Source: Alopecurus myosuroides
Lineage: Eukaryota > Streptophyta > Magnoliopsida > Poales > Poaceae
Reading direction: 5' to 3'
Length of the DNA stretch: 64,000 nt
Assembly (NCBI GenBank): GCA_028641055.1
Contig: CM054062.1
Coordinates: 178,828,726-178,892,725 of the forward strand
The translations under genes and the position numbers were made by a program. Of this stretch, positions 9,826-22,291 are shown in pieces (the first letter of the stretch is position 1; each line of letters opens with the position of its first letter). The notes below the pieces were generated by a model that ran no database searches, was not told the origin of the DNA, and worked only from the letters and a program-made list of their open reading frames with translations.

Positions 9826-12800
9826 TCTCCCCCCCCCCTTGAAAAAGAGTCGACCTCGACTCGGCGTCGTCTTCATCACTTGGGTATCCATGGAAGGGAG
9901 AGAGGTCCTTGACATTGAAGGAGTTGTGGACGAGGTACTTGGATTGCGGTAAGTCGAGCTTGTAGGCGTTGTTGTTGATGCGTTTGATGACCTTGAAGGG
10001 GCCGTCGCCTCTTGGCTTGAGCTTGGAGTTGCCTCTTCGGGGAACCGGTCCTTGCGCAAGTGTAGCCACACGAGGTCACCTTCTTGGAACACCATGGGTT
10101 TCTTGTTCTTGTTCATGAGAGAGGCGCGGTGCTCGGAATGCTTCTCAAGCGTAGCTCTTGTGGAGTCATGCAGTTTCTTGATGTAGTCGGTGCGCTTGTC
10201 AATGTCCATGTTTGCTCGCTCGCGTAGAGGCAAAGGGAGTATGTCGAGGGCGGTGTTGGGGTTGAAGCCGTAGACGATCTCGAAGGGACTCTTCTTGGTA
10301 GCTTGATGGAGAGCACGGTTGTAGGCGAACTCGGCGTGTGGGATGCATTCCTCCCAATTCTTCAAGTTGGGCTTGATCAATGCTCGAAGTAGTGAAGAGA
10401 GTGTGCGGTTGACGACCTCGGTTTGTCCATCCGTTTGTGGGTGATAGGCGGTGGAGAAGAGTAGCTTGACGCCGAGCTTGGCCATCAACGTCTTCCAAAA
10501 GTAGGAGGTAAACTTGACGTCGCGGTCCGAGACAATGGAAGTAGTTACACCATGTAAACGCACAATTTCCCTGAAAAACAAAGTAGCAACATGTGAAGCA
10601 TCGTCGGTTTGGTTGCAAGGAATGAAATGTGCCATCTTAGAGAAACGATCCACAACTACAAAGATTGAATCCATGTTGGTTTTAGTTCGTGGGATGCCTA
10701 ACACAAAATCCATGCTAATATCACTCCAAGGTGCATGTGGGATAGGTAATGGCATGTAAAGACCATGGGGGTTGGAAGTGGACTTAGCTCGGAGGCATGT
10801 AGAACATCGCTTGACGTGTCTCTCAACTTGATGCTTCATCTTGGGCCAATAGTAGTTGGTGGAGAGCATGTCATAGGTCTTGTCGCGTCCAAAGTGTCCC
10901 ATGAGACCTCCTTCATGTGATTCCTTCAATAACAACAAACGAAGAGAGGACTCGGGGATACACAATTTGTTAGCCTTAAACAAGAAACCTTTGTGAAGAT
11001 AGTAATCATCAAAACCTCGGTTAGGAAAGCATTTCTCAAAGATAGGACCAAAGAAAGTATCGGAAGCATATAAGTCTTTGATCTCATCCAAACCAATCAC
11101 ATTGATGTCAAGACGTGTAAGAAGGCACTCTTTCCTAGACAAGGCATCGGCTACCACATTCTCTTTACCTTTCTTGTACTTAATGACATAAGGAAAAGAT
11201 TCAATGAATTCTACCCACTTAGCATGCCTCTTGTTCAAATTGGTTTGGCTTTTCAAGTATTTCAATGATTCGTGATCGGAATGAATGACAAATTCTTTCG
11301 GCCAAAGGTAGTGTTGCCAAACTTCTAGCACTCTAACCAAAGCAAAAAGTTCCTTATCATAGATTGGGTAATTTAGTTTAGCGCCATCGAGTTTTTCACT
11401 ATGGTAAGCAACGGGGCGTCCGTTTTGCATGAGAACGCCACCAATGCCTATCCCACTAGCATCACATTCAATCTCAAAAGTTTTCTCAAAATCCGGTAAG
11501 ACAAGCAAAGGAGCTTCGGTTAAGCATCTCTTAAGTGTGTCAAAAGCTTTTTGTTGCGCATTGCCCCAAACAAAAGGTACATTCTTTTTGGTAAGTTCAT
11601 TCAAAGGGCAAGCAATAGTTGAAAAATCTTTGACAAAGCGGCGATAGAAACCGGCAAGGCCATGAAAGCGCCTTATCTCACCCACGGAGGTAGGGTTGGG
11701 CCAATTCCTAATTGCCTCAATCTTCTTGTTATCTACTTCAATACCATTGGAAGAGATCACAAAACCCAAGAAAACAAGCTTGTTGGTGCAAAAATTGCAT
11801 TTGGAAAGATTGGCGAAAAGTTTTGCGTTGCGAAGAGCCAACAATACTTGTGAAACATGATCAAGGTGATCTTCCAAAGATTTGCTATAAATGAGAATGT
11901 CATCGAAGTAAACCACAACAAATTTGCCAATGAAAGGACGCAAAACTTCATTCATGAGGCGCATGAAGGTAGATGGGGCATTCGAAAGACCAAAGGGCAT
12001 AACAAGCCATTCATACAAACCAAGTTTTGTTTTGAAAGCCGTTTTCCATTCATCACCTATACTCATACAAATTTGATGGTAACCACTTTTAAGATCAATT
12101 TTGGAAAAGATAGTAGCACCACTCCATTCATCAAGCATGTCATCGAGCCTATGAATAGGATGTCTATATCTAACGGTGATAGCATTGATAGGGCGACAAT
12201 CCATACACATGCGGGAAGTAGAATCTTGCTTTGGAACAAGGATAACCGGCACGGCACAAGGGCTAAGGGATTCGCGAATAAAACCTTTTTCTAGTAGTTC
12301 TTGGATTTGGCGCTCAATCTCCTTAGTCTCCTCGGGGTTGGTGCGGTAAGGAGCGCGGTTTGGAAGGGGCGCGCCCGGAATGAGGTCAATGCGGTGCTCG
12401 ATTCCTCGTAGGGGAGGAAGGCCCGGAGGGAGCTCATCGGGAAAGACGTCTTCAAATTCCTGCAACAAAGGCAACAAAGATGGAGGAAAATTTGTCATGT
12501 CGTTAGTTTCAAGTGCTTCCCCTTTGCACAATAGGACAAAGTGAAGTATGGTTGGGTCATCTCGTAGCTCTCGCATCTCTCTTTTGGTGGCAAGTAAGGC
12601 AAGGCCTTTGGGAACACTCGGGGTTTTTCCACTCATATTTGGCTTGTGGCTCTCAGTCTCTTTTAGGTGGATCACTCTCTCACCACTCATCTCACGAGAC
12701 TTGAGCTCTTCTTGTTTACGTGCAAGAGTCTTGGCGTTGTCGGCGATCACTTGGCTAGGAGACATGGGACGAAGCACAAATGTCTTGTTATTCCACTTGA

Positions 12801-15024
12801 AGCTATAGTGATTTGTACGCCCATCATGGATAGCACTCTTGTCATATTGCCAAGGTCGACCAAGCAGAAGATGACACACAGTCATAGGAACAACGTCACA
12901 ATCTACCGTGTCTTCATAGGGACCAATCTTGAAATGCACGGAGACCATGTGTTGAATCTTGAAGGTGCCGGAGTCACTAAGCCATTGGACATGGTATGGA
13001 TGAGGATGTTGCTTGTAAGGTAATTTGAGTTTGTCGCAAAGCTCTTTGCTAGCCAAGTTGTGGCAACTTCCACCATCGATGATGACCTTGATTGACTTGC
13101 CATCAATACCGGGTCTTGTTTGAAAGAGATTGCACCGTTGATCATGCTCATCTTGAGGAGAGGTAGTGAGGACTCTTGTTACGACTAGCGATGGATTCTT
13201 GTCCTCATCGCAATACACACTTTCTTCATCATCGTTGGGCACGTCCAAAGAGTTGAGAGCAACTTGATGCAAGGCATAGTATTCGCCTTCGCTCATAGAG
13301 TCACGTTCACCGTATTGGTTGACAATCCTGATCATCTTGTTGGAACATTCAAAGGACTTGTGTCCACTACCACCACACTTGAAGCAAGTAATAGTGCTTG
13401 ACTTGACTTGAGGAGCACTTGAGGATGAGGTGGGAGGCACTTGCTTCTTGAATGGTTGTGAAGACTTGTTAGGAGCACTAGCGGCTCGAGTGTTTCTCTT
13501 AGTGGTAGTTGGAGGAGGAACCTGTGTCATGGGAGATGAGGATGATGGTCTTGAGTTGAAGAAAGCCTTTTGCTTGTTATACTTGAGATCTTCCGCAATT
13601 TGGCGTTCCGCCTTGAGAGCTTGGTGGACAAGGGCCACAATGTTGTCATACGGTTGATACTCGACGATCTTCCTTATAGGATAGTTGAGGCCATTGAGGA
13701 AGCATGCCATTGTTTGCTCTTGAGATTCTATCACATGAGCTCGAATCAAGGATGTTTCCATTTCCTTGTAATACTCATCAACGGACTTCACACCTTGACG
13801 AAGTTCTTGGAGCTTTTTGAAGAGGCCACGCTTGTAGTGAGGAGGAACGAATCTAGCATGCATGAATTGCTTCATCTCATTCCAAGTGGCAATAGGAGCA
13901 ATGCGATTGCGGACTCGTTCGGCTTGTAGATGATCCCACCATAAGAGTGCATAGCCTTTGAATTCCAAAGATGCTAGCGCAACCATCTTCTTGTCGGTGA
14001 AGTTGTGAATGCCGAAGATCTTGTCAACTTTGAGAGCCCAAGCAAGATATTCTTCGGGATCATTCTCACCATTGAACTTGGGGACATTGAAACGAAGAGC
14101 ACTCATGTTGTTGTCCTCTTGTGGACGATGGGGACGCTCATGTTGGCGCTCATGGGGGTCTTCATCATAAATGGGAGGTGAATCATCATAGGGGTCATCC
14201 TCATTGTCTTGGCGGTGGCGATCATGATGGGGAGGATGACGCCGGTGGTCATTAGGTGGTGGTTGTTGGTGGTGACGGAGCCTAGCTTCACGGCGTTCAC
14301 TATCATCATGGCCATTGTGTTGTTGTCGAGGACGTTCTTGTTCTTGGCGAGGGTGTTGCGGAAGCACTTGTTCATCTCGAGGGTGTTGAGGATGATCATG
14401 TTCTTGGCGGTCATTGTTTTTGGGACGCGCATGGCGCCTAGGTGGCCTTCGATGTTGATGAGCATCTTCCACGAAATCATTGTGGCCAAAGTCTTGAGCG
14501 TGGCCTTGTGGAGGTGGAGGATGATGGTGTTGTCGAAGGTCCGGGCGTTGCGGTTGTTGAAGAGGGTCACCACGGCCTTGGCGATGTCGAGGTGGTGGTG
14601 ATGGCGAGCTATCCTCATACCAATTTCGTCGCGGAGGTTGTTGAGGTTGTGGAGGAGGTGGTGGTGGTTGTTGAGGTTGTCCACCCTCCTCCACGTTGTG
14701 GCGATCATGGCGACGAGGTTGGTGAAGATCTTGATTGTGGTGACTTGAGCGACGAGACCTTGAGGACGATGATGAATGACGGCGATTGGAATGATTAGCC
14801 AAGTTGATGTTGATGCGCGTCATTTGATCATTCAATCGAGCCTCTTGCTCTTGGAGTCGACGCTCATAGCGTTGCAACCCGTCCTTGACGAGTTCACGGA
14901 GTTGAAAGTGGTCATTGTGGGTGACGAAGTTGGCGTAAGCATTGTCGTTGTAGAATGGATTGCCTTCGTCTTCCGAGCTCGGACTTGTGAATACTCCTTC
15001 CCTAGCCATCTCAAAAACACACAC
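9818..15024 (-). CDS. Gag-Pol polyprotein of element C (frameshifted C-terminus)
   Basis: Open for 1,733 codons from 15024. Residues 65-300 are low-complexity, rich in Gln, Pro, His and Arg. The Gag core spans about 307-470, and a CCHC knuckle [14 protein letters not shown] lies near 545. A protease-like motif IIDGGSCHN lies near 645. RT runs about 870-1090 with [11 protein letters not shown] near 1039, then RNase H about 1180-1260 (CDAS). Integrase follows: an HHCC-type finger about 1370-1415 (ending CSTCLRAKS) and a core about 1437-1550 with MDF, SDRD and QTEVVNR, so the DDE residues are present. Near 10040-10050 a one-base loss shifts the frame; the unshifted frame continues to a stop at 9818-9820, reading through the polypurine tract into the LTR. 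The start could also be the next Met, at 15009. Role: structural and replication proteins of the retrotransposon. Confidence 0.85.
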
Positions 15025-15239
15025 AAGGGTGATATTAAAGAAATGGACGCCTCACTTACCCAACGTTACCTTTCTTGGTCGTATTGAGGCTAGTGGACGA
15101 GCCTAGGTGTAGGGAGGTATGTCAAGAGCGAATCCAAAAATATCGAAAGAAATCGCAAACGACAACACACACACTTTATATGAAAGGTAAATAGGTTAGG
15201 AAAGTGGCGAGGAAAAATCGACAAAATCGAAGAAAAGTT
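12997..15239. repeat. Tandem gag duplication in C, unit 1
   Basis: A 2.24-kb unit covering most of gag and part of the leader, repeated directly at 15240-17494. The copies differ by a few substitutions and a 9-bp insertion (an extra GATCATGGC-type repeat near 16945-16960). The junction at 15238-15240 joins leader sequence ending AAAAGTTT to gag sequence starting GGATGAGG, with TG shared by both parents. Confidence 0.9.
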
Positions 15240-17276
15240 TGGATGAGGATGTTGCTTGTAAGGTAATTTGAGTTTGTCGCAAAGCTCTTTGCTAGCCAAG
15301 TTGTGGCAACTTCCACCATCGATGATGACCTTGATTGACTTGCCATCAATACCGGGTCTTGTTTGAAAGAGATTGCACCGTTGATCATGCTCATCTTGAG
15401 GAGAGGTAGTGAGGACTCTTGTTACGACTAGCGATGGATTCTTGTCCTCATCGCAATACACACTTTCTTCATCATCGTTGGGCACGTCCAAAGAGTTGAG
15501 AGCAACTTGATGCAAGGCATAGTATTCGCCTTCGCTCATAGAGTCACGTTCACCGTATTGGTTGACAATAATGATCATCTTGTTGGAACATTCAAAGGAC
15601 TTGTGTCCACTACCACCACACTTGAAGCAAGTAATAGTGCTTGACTTGACTTGAGGAGCACTTGAGGATGAGGTGGGAGGCACTTGCTTCTTGAATGGTT
15701 GTGAAGACTTGTTAGGAGCACTAGCGGCTCGAGTGTTGCTCTTGGTGGTAGTTGGAGGAGGAACTTGTGTCATGGGAGATGAGGATGATGGTCTTGAGTT
15801 GAAGAAAGCCTTTTGCTTGTTATACTTGAGATCTTCCACAATTTGGCGTTCCGCCTTGAGAGCTTGGTGGACAAGGGCCACAATGTTGTCATACGGTTGA
15901 TACTCGACGATCTTCCTTATAGGATAGTTGAGGCCATTGAGGAAGCATGCCATTGTTTGCTCTTGAGATTCTATCACATGAGCTCGAATCAAGGATGTTT
16001 CCATTTCCTTGTAATACTCATCAACGGACTTCACACCTTGACGAAGTTCTTGGAGCTTCTTGAAGAGGTCACGCTTGTAGTGAGGAGGAACGAATCTAGC
16101 ATGCATGAATTGCTTCATCTCATTCCAAGTGGCAATAGGAGCAATGCGATTGCGGACTCGTTCGGCTTGTAGACGATCCCACCATAAGAGTGCATAGCCT
16201 TCGAATTCCAAAGATGCTAGCGCAACCATCTTCTTGTCGGTGAAGTTGTGAATGCCGAAGATCTTGTCAACTTTGAGAGCCCAAGCAAGATATTCTTCAG
16301 GATCATTCTCACCATTGAACTTGGGGACATTGAAACGAAGAGCACTCATGTTGTTGTCCTCTTGTGGACGATGGGGACGCTCATGTTGGCGCTCATGGGG
16401 GTCTTCATCATAAATGGGAGGTGAATCATCATAGGGGTCATCCTCATTGTCTTGGCGGTGGCGATCATGATGGGGAGGATGACGCCGGTGGTCATTAGGT
16501 GGTGGTTGTTGGTGGTGACGGAGCCTAGCTTCACGGCGTTCACTATCATCATGGACATTGTGTTGTTGTCGAGGACGCTCTTGTTCTTGGCGAGGGTGTT
16601 GCGGAAGCACTTGTTCATCTCGAGGGTGTTGAGGATGATCATGTTCTTGGCGGTCATTGTTTTTGGGACGCGCATGGCGCCTAGGTGGCCTTCGATGTTG
16701 ATGAGCATCTTCCACGAAATCATTGTGGCCAAAGTCTTGAGCGTGGCCTTGTGGAGGTGGAGGATGATGGTGTTGTCGAAGGTCCGGGCGTTGCGGTTGT
16801 TGAAGAGGGTCACCACGGCCTTGGCGATGTCGAGGTGGTGGTGATGGCGAGCTATCCTCATACCAATTTCGTCGCGGAGGTTGTTGAGGTTGTGGAGGAG
16901 GTGGTGGTGGTTGTTGAGGTTGTCCACCCTCCTCCATGTTGTGGCGATCATGGCGATCATGGCGACGAGGTTGGTGAAGATCTTGATTGTGGTGACTTGA
17001 GCGACGAGACCTTGAGGACGATGATGAATGACGGCGATTGGAATGATTAGCCAAGTTGATGTTGATGCGCGTCATTTGATCATTCAATCGAGCCTCTTGC
17101 TCTTGGAGTCGACGCTCATAGCGTTGCAACCCGTCCTTGACTAGTTCACGGAGTTGAAAGTGGTCATTGTGGGTGACGAAGTTGGCGTAAGCATTGTCGT
17201 TGTAGAATGGATTGCCTTCGTCTTCCGAGCTCGGACTTGTGAATACTTCTTCCCTAGCCATCTCAAAAACACACAC
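15090..17276 (-). pseudogene. Second gag copy of element C, truncated at the protease
   Basis: 728 codons from 17276. It repeats the Gag of the downstream copy almost exactly: N-terminus [12 protein letters not shown], low-complexity Gln/Pro/His/Arg tract, Gag core ([14 protein letters not shown]), CCHC knuckle and the start of the protease (IIDGGSCHN). After KQHPHP it runs into about 45 codons of translated leader sequence and stops. It could produce a Gag with a short foreign tail but no Pol. Being nearest the 5' LTR, it would be translated first from a transcript started in LTR 2. Confidence 0.85.
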
Positions 17277-18459
17277 AAGGGTGATATTAAAGAAATGGAC
17301 GCCTCACTTACCCAACGTTACCTTTCTTGGTCTTATTGAGGCTAGTGGACGAGCCTAGGTGTAGGGCGGTATGTCAAGAGCGAATCCAAAAATATCGAAA
17401 GAAACCGCAAACGACAACACACACACACTTTATATGGAAGGCAAATAGGTTAGGAAAGTGGCGAGGAAAAATCGACAAAATCGAAGAAAAGTTTGTTGTC
17501 AATCGTGGAAAAGATTCAAAGAAAAGTTAGCACAAAAACCAAACCTAAAGGATGGAAATATGGTGGAACACACACACGCAAGGGAAAAATGGGGTTAGTG
17601 CGACCAATGGACGAGCGAAGAACGAAATGGACCTAACGTAGACTAATGCTCAATGCCACACTAACTCAAAGAGGACGCTAGCTCAAACCGCAAATTTGAA
17701 AAGGCAACAAGATTCGTACCGTGGCAATCGGTCACTCTTTCTCTTTTGCGACGCAATGCTACACGTTCCTACAATAGAAAGCAATTGGCACCGATCCTTT
17801 TGCTTCTTTTTCTATTTTTTTTTTATTTTCTCTTTTTGATGGATTCCAAAGTGTCAATGCCTACTCGTAGCTAATCTCTCACAAGCGCTAACCTCGCACT
17901 CTCGATGCCACAAATGCGATGCCAAGCGGTGTAAAAAGAACTAGTCCGAATAGGTAAGTAACACAATGGGGTGGGGTGGTTCAAGCGGAAGCAAGTTATA
18001 CCTCTCTTATTGATGATCACGGACTTGCGGCCATGGGGGAGTCGATGTCGTGGCGATCCGTTGATGTGGAAGCGTAGGTGATGTCGTGGGCGTCGCGTAG
18101 CACTTTGTTGCACTCAATTTGGATAAAAAACGACAAAGAAAAACAAGTTTCAAAATCTGTCGGGAAATCGAAGAACTGAGATTTTCTGAGATTTTGGCTC
18201 AAATTCGAAATTCCTTCAAAATCAAGAAAAAATTTGGGCGAAATTGGGAAAATTGGCTGAATGGAAAGGTGGGAAATGGTATTTGGCAACAAATCTGTGA
18301 AGCAAAACCACGAAAAACTCAAGGAATCAACAGATCGGTTGAAATCGCTTTGTGGCTATTTTTGTGAAATTTTCGAATTTATGGTGGATAGAAGGAAAAA
18401 TGGTGGTAGGGGAGGGGATGGGGTGTCGGATTCGTGTCAATCTAGCTCTGGATACCAGA
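17277..18459 (-). other. 5' leader and primer site of element C
   Basis: Untranslated leader between the 5' LTR and gag. At 18443-18457 the plus strand reads TAGCTCTGGATACCA, close to the 3' end of initiator methionine tRNA (CTCTGATACCA) with one extra G, so the minus strand is a slightly altered primer-binding site. The T-rich stretch near 17790-17830 and the A-rich stretch near 18119-18260 hold no convincing gene. Part of this leader is duplicated at 15025-15239. Confidence 0.75.
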
Positions 18460-19635
18460 TGATATGGAGTTGGACTCCTAGATTCGCCCGATCTTCACGA
18501 ATCGAAGAAGAACGAACGAAGAACACGAAGAACGGTAAGAACACGAGATGGGGAATCGAGGGGGAACGTGGGGGAACGCGGGGCAACACACAAATCGAGA
18601 TAAATCGCAAGAACCGAAAGATCCAACCTCCCGTCAACTAAGCCCCGAGGGCCGCCAACGGAACAAACGATCCAACTGAACTCACCTTGATACAAACCGT
18701 CTCACACCCGTAGCCGGTACCACTACACCAATAGAACCTCAAGATAACGAGAGGAAGATTGGACAACTCTTGACTGAAACCCGATAGGGAGAGGACAAGT
18801 AGTTGGGATGTGCCTTGATACGATCCTCGACGAAGTCGGAGGAGTAGCCTTGATACGGTCCTCGGTACACACCGGAGGAGTAGTTCCTCAACGAGGGATA
18901 CAAGAGAGGTGAGCTCCAAATGTTCTAAATTCAACTCTAAAACCCTAGATCTAGCTCGGGGTCGTCCTTATATAGCCGGGGGTCAAAGCAGGTGAAAACG
19001 GGGTCGAAAAGGCGTCATTTGCGTGCATTTCGGGTCCACGCCGGCCTGTGGGCCGGCCTGGCCGGCCATGGGGCCGGGGTGGAGGCAGCAGGGCTCCTCA
19101 GGCCCATGCCGGCCTGGGGACGGCCTGGAGCCCGGCCTGGGGCCAGGGTGGGCGCAGGGGCCGGCCTGGAGGAGGTGGCCGGCCTGGGGCCGGGGTGGGG
19201 AGGAGGGAGGCCGGGCTGGAGGCCGGCCTGCTCTGGAGGGGGTCCGGCCTGGGGGAAGGGGAGGCCGGCCTGGGGCCGAGGTGGAGGCCGGCCCCCTCTG
19301 TGGGGTGCCCGGCCTGGAGGTGGGGGAGGCCGGCCTGTCCGGCTCCCGAGGCCAGGGGGGTCTCCTTTCCCCCTATCTTCTTCGTCGGGACTCCGATTGC
19401 GATGCCGTTTCTTTCGCCCTCCTTCGTATCTTCTTGCGCATCGTTTTGGGTGCTTTCCGGGGCCTCCGTGGTGGTTTTGAACCTAAGCACGCAAAGTGTG
19501 GAACCATGAGGTAGCGCACCATCCTCCACGAGACCGAAAGTATAGAACGAGAGGAGCGAGTTCACCTTATCCTCGATGGCCTTTGCACGTGATCTTGTCA
19601 TCGGTGCACTTGGTGGAGTTGGGTGGGCTACATCA
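18460..19635 (-). mobile_element. LTR 2 of element C (shared by both internals)
   Basis: 1,176 bp, TGATATGGAG to CTACATCA on the plus strand. It serves as 5' LTR for the copy on its left (primer site at 18443-18457) and as 3' LTR for the partial copy on its right (polypurine tract TCTCCCCCCC at 19636). A TATA-like box lies on the minus strand near 18966-18975. The G-rich repeat block spans 19035-19365. Confidence 0.85.
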
Positions 19636-22291
19636 TCTCCCCCCCCTTGAAAAAGAGTCTACCTCGAATCGGCGTCGTCTTCATCACTTGGGTATCCATG
19701 GAAGGGAGAGAGGTCCTTGACATTGAAGGAGTTGTGGACGAGGTACTTGGATTGCGGTAAGTCGAGCTTGTAGGCGTTGTTGTTGATGCGTTTGATGACC
19801 TTGAAGGGGCCGTCGCCTCTTGGCTTGAGCTTGGAGTTGCGCTCTTCGGGGAACGGTCCTTGCGCAAGTGTAGCCACACGAGGTCACCTTCTTGGAACAC
19901 CATGGGTTTCTTGTTCTTGTTCATGAGAGAGGCGCGGTGCTCGGAATGCTTCTCAAGCGTAGCTCTTGTGGAGTCATGCAGTTTCTTGATGTAGTCAGTG
20001 CGCTTGTCGATGTCCATGTTTGCTCGCTCGTGTAGAGGCAAAGGGAGTATGTCGAGGGCGGTGTTGGGGTTGAAGCCGTAGACGATATCGAAGGGACTCT
20101 TCTTGGTAGCTTGATGGAGAGCACGGTTGTAGGCGAACTCGGCGTGTGGGATGCATTCCTCCCAATTCTTCAAGTTAAGCTTGATCAATGCTCGAAGTAG
20201 TGAAGAGAGTGTGCGGTTGACGACCTCGGTTTGTCCATCTGTTTGTGGGTGATAGGCAGTGGAGAAGAGTAGTTTGACGCCGAGCTTGGCCATCAACGTC
20301 TTCCAAAAGTAGGAGGTGAACTTGACGTCGCGGTCCGAGACAATGGAAGTAGGTACACCATGTAAAAGCACAATTTCCCTGAAAAACAAAGTAGCAACAT
20401 GTGAAGCATCGTCGGTTCGGTTGCAAGCAATGAAATGTGCCATCTTGGAGAAACGATCCACAACTACAAAGATTGAATCCATGTTGGCTTTAGTTCGTGG
20501 GAGGCCTAACACAAAATCCATGCTAATATCACTCCAAGTTGCGTGTGGGATATGTAATGGCATGTAAAGACCATGGGGGTTGGAAGTGGACTTAGCTCGG
20601 AGGCATGTAGAACATCGCTTGACGTGTCTCTCAACTTGATGCTTCATCTTGGGCCAATAGTAGTTGGTGGAGAGCATGGCATAGGTCTTGTCGCGTCCAA
20701 AGTGTCCCATGAGACAAGGGCAAGCAATAGTTGAAAAATCTTTGACAAAGCGACGATAGAAACCGGCAAGGCCATGAAAGCGCCTTATCTCACCCACGGA
20801 GGTAGGGTTGGGCCAATTCCTAATTGCCTCAATCTTCTTGTTATCTACTTCAATACCATTGGAAGAGATCACAAAACCCAAGAAAACAAGCTTGTTGGTG
20901 CAAAAATTGCATTTGGAAAGATTGGCGAAAAGTTTTGCGTTGCGAAGAGCCAACAATACTTGTGAAACATGATCAAGGTGATCTTCCAAAGATTTGCTAT
21001 AAATGAGAATGTCGTCGAAGTAAACCACAACAAATTTGCCAATGCAAGGACGCAAAACTTCATTCATGAGGCGCATGAAAGTAGATGGGGCATTCGAAAG
21101 ACCAAAGGGCATAACAAGCCATTCATACAAACCAAGTTTTGTTTTGAAAGCCGTTTTCCATTCATCACCTATACTCATACGAATTTGATGGTAACCACTT
21201 TTAAGATCAATTTTGGAAAAGATAGTATCACCACTCAATTCATCAAGCATGTCATCGAGCCTAGGAATAGGATGTCTATATCTAACGGTGATAGCATTGA
21301 TAGGGCGAAAATCCATACACATGCGGGAAGTAGAATCTTGCTTTGGAACAAGGATAACCGGCACGGCACAAGGGCTAAGGGATTCGTGAATAAAACCTTT
21401 TTCTAGTAGTTCTTGTATTTGGCGCTCAATCTCCTTAGTCTCCTCGGGGTTGGTGCGGTAAGGAGCGCGGTTTGGAAGGGGCGCGCCCGGAATGAGGTCA
21501 ATGCGGTGCTCGATTCCTCGTAGGGGAGGAAGGCCCGGAGGGAGCTCATCGGGAAAGACGTCTTCAAATTCCTGCAACAAAGGCAACAAAGATGGAGGAA
21601 AATTTGTCATGTCGTTAGTTTCAAGTGCTTCCCCTTTGCACAATAGGACAAAGTGAAGTATGGTTGGGTCATCTCGTAGCTCTCGCATCTCTCTTTTGGT
21701 GGCAAGTAAGGCAAGGCCTTTGGGAACACTCGGGGTTTTTCCACTCATATTTGGCTTGTGGCTCTCAGTCTCTTTTAGGTGGATCACTCTCTCACCACTC
21801 ATCTCACGAGACTTGAGCTCTTCTTGTTTACGTGCAAGAGTCTTGGCGTTGTCGGCGATCACTTGGCTAGGAGACATGGGACGAAGCACAAATGTCTTGT
21901 TATTCCACTTGAAGCTATAGAGATTTGTACGCCCATCATGGATAGCACTCTTGTCGTATTGCCAAGGTCGACCAAGAAGAAGATGACACACAGTCATAGG
22001 AACAACGTCACAATCTACCGTGTCTTCACAGGGACCAATCTTGAAATGCACGGAGACCATGTGTTGAATCTTGAAGGTGCCGGAGTCACTAAGCCATTGG
22101 ACATGGTATGGATGAGGATGTTGCTTGTAAGGTAATTTGAGTTTGTCGCAAAGCTCTTTGCTAGCCAAGTTGTGGCAACTTCCACCATCGATGATGACCT
22201 TGATTGACTTGCCATCAATACCGGCTCTTGTTTGAAAGAGAGTGCACCGTTGATCATGCTCATCTTGAGGAGAGGTAGTGAGGACTCTTGT
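19628..22291 (-). pseudogene. Partial second pol of element C with RNase H deleted
   Basis: Reads in one frame from the break at 22291 through the end of Gag-protease (IIDGGSCHN), RT with an intact YFDDILIYS, then jumps directly from the RT end (DFSTIACP) to the integrase finger ([10 protein letters not shown]). Compared with the first copy, the segment equivalent to about 10921-11608 is missing at the junction near 20715. The deletion is in frame and removes RNase H and the connection. The integrase core keeps MDF, SDRD and QTEVVNR. A one-base loss near 19853 shifts the C-terminal frame, as a different one-base loss does in copy 1. The N-terminal Gag is absent because the element is truncated at 22291. 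Confidence 0.85.

Larger units (their letters stand above)
8703..22291 (-). mobile_element. CRM-like Gypsy element C, tandem and truncated
   Basis: Minus-strand Gypsy retrotransposon inserted in B. From left to right on the plus strand: 3' LTR (8703-9825), pol and gag (9818-15024), a second gag copy (15090-17276), leader with primer site (17277-18459), a shared LTR (18460-19635), and a second partial internal region (19636-22291) that breaks off in gag. The layout LTR-internal-LTR-internal indicates unequal recombination between LTRs. Its Gag core, the integrase (MDF, SDRD, QTEVVNR) and the C-terminal PRGDGPFKV region resemble the CRM clade of chromoviruses, and no chromodomain is seen. The clade call rests on remembered family features and is moderately sure. 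CRM membership alone does not prove a centromeric location. Confidence 0.75.

Noticed and set aside
14209..14601. Plus-strand ORFs opposite gag of C (also 14442-14798, 16452-17050)
   Set aside because: They mirror the low-complexity Gln/Pro/His-rich Gag on the other strand, repeat in both gag copies and have no domain.
18443..18457. tRNA gene fragment
   Set aside because: It is only the complement of a primer-binding site next to an LTR; no cloverleaf is present.
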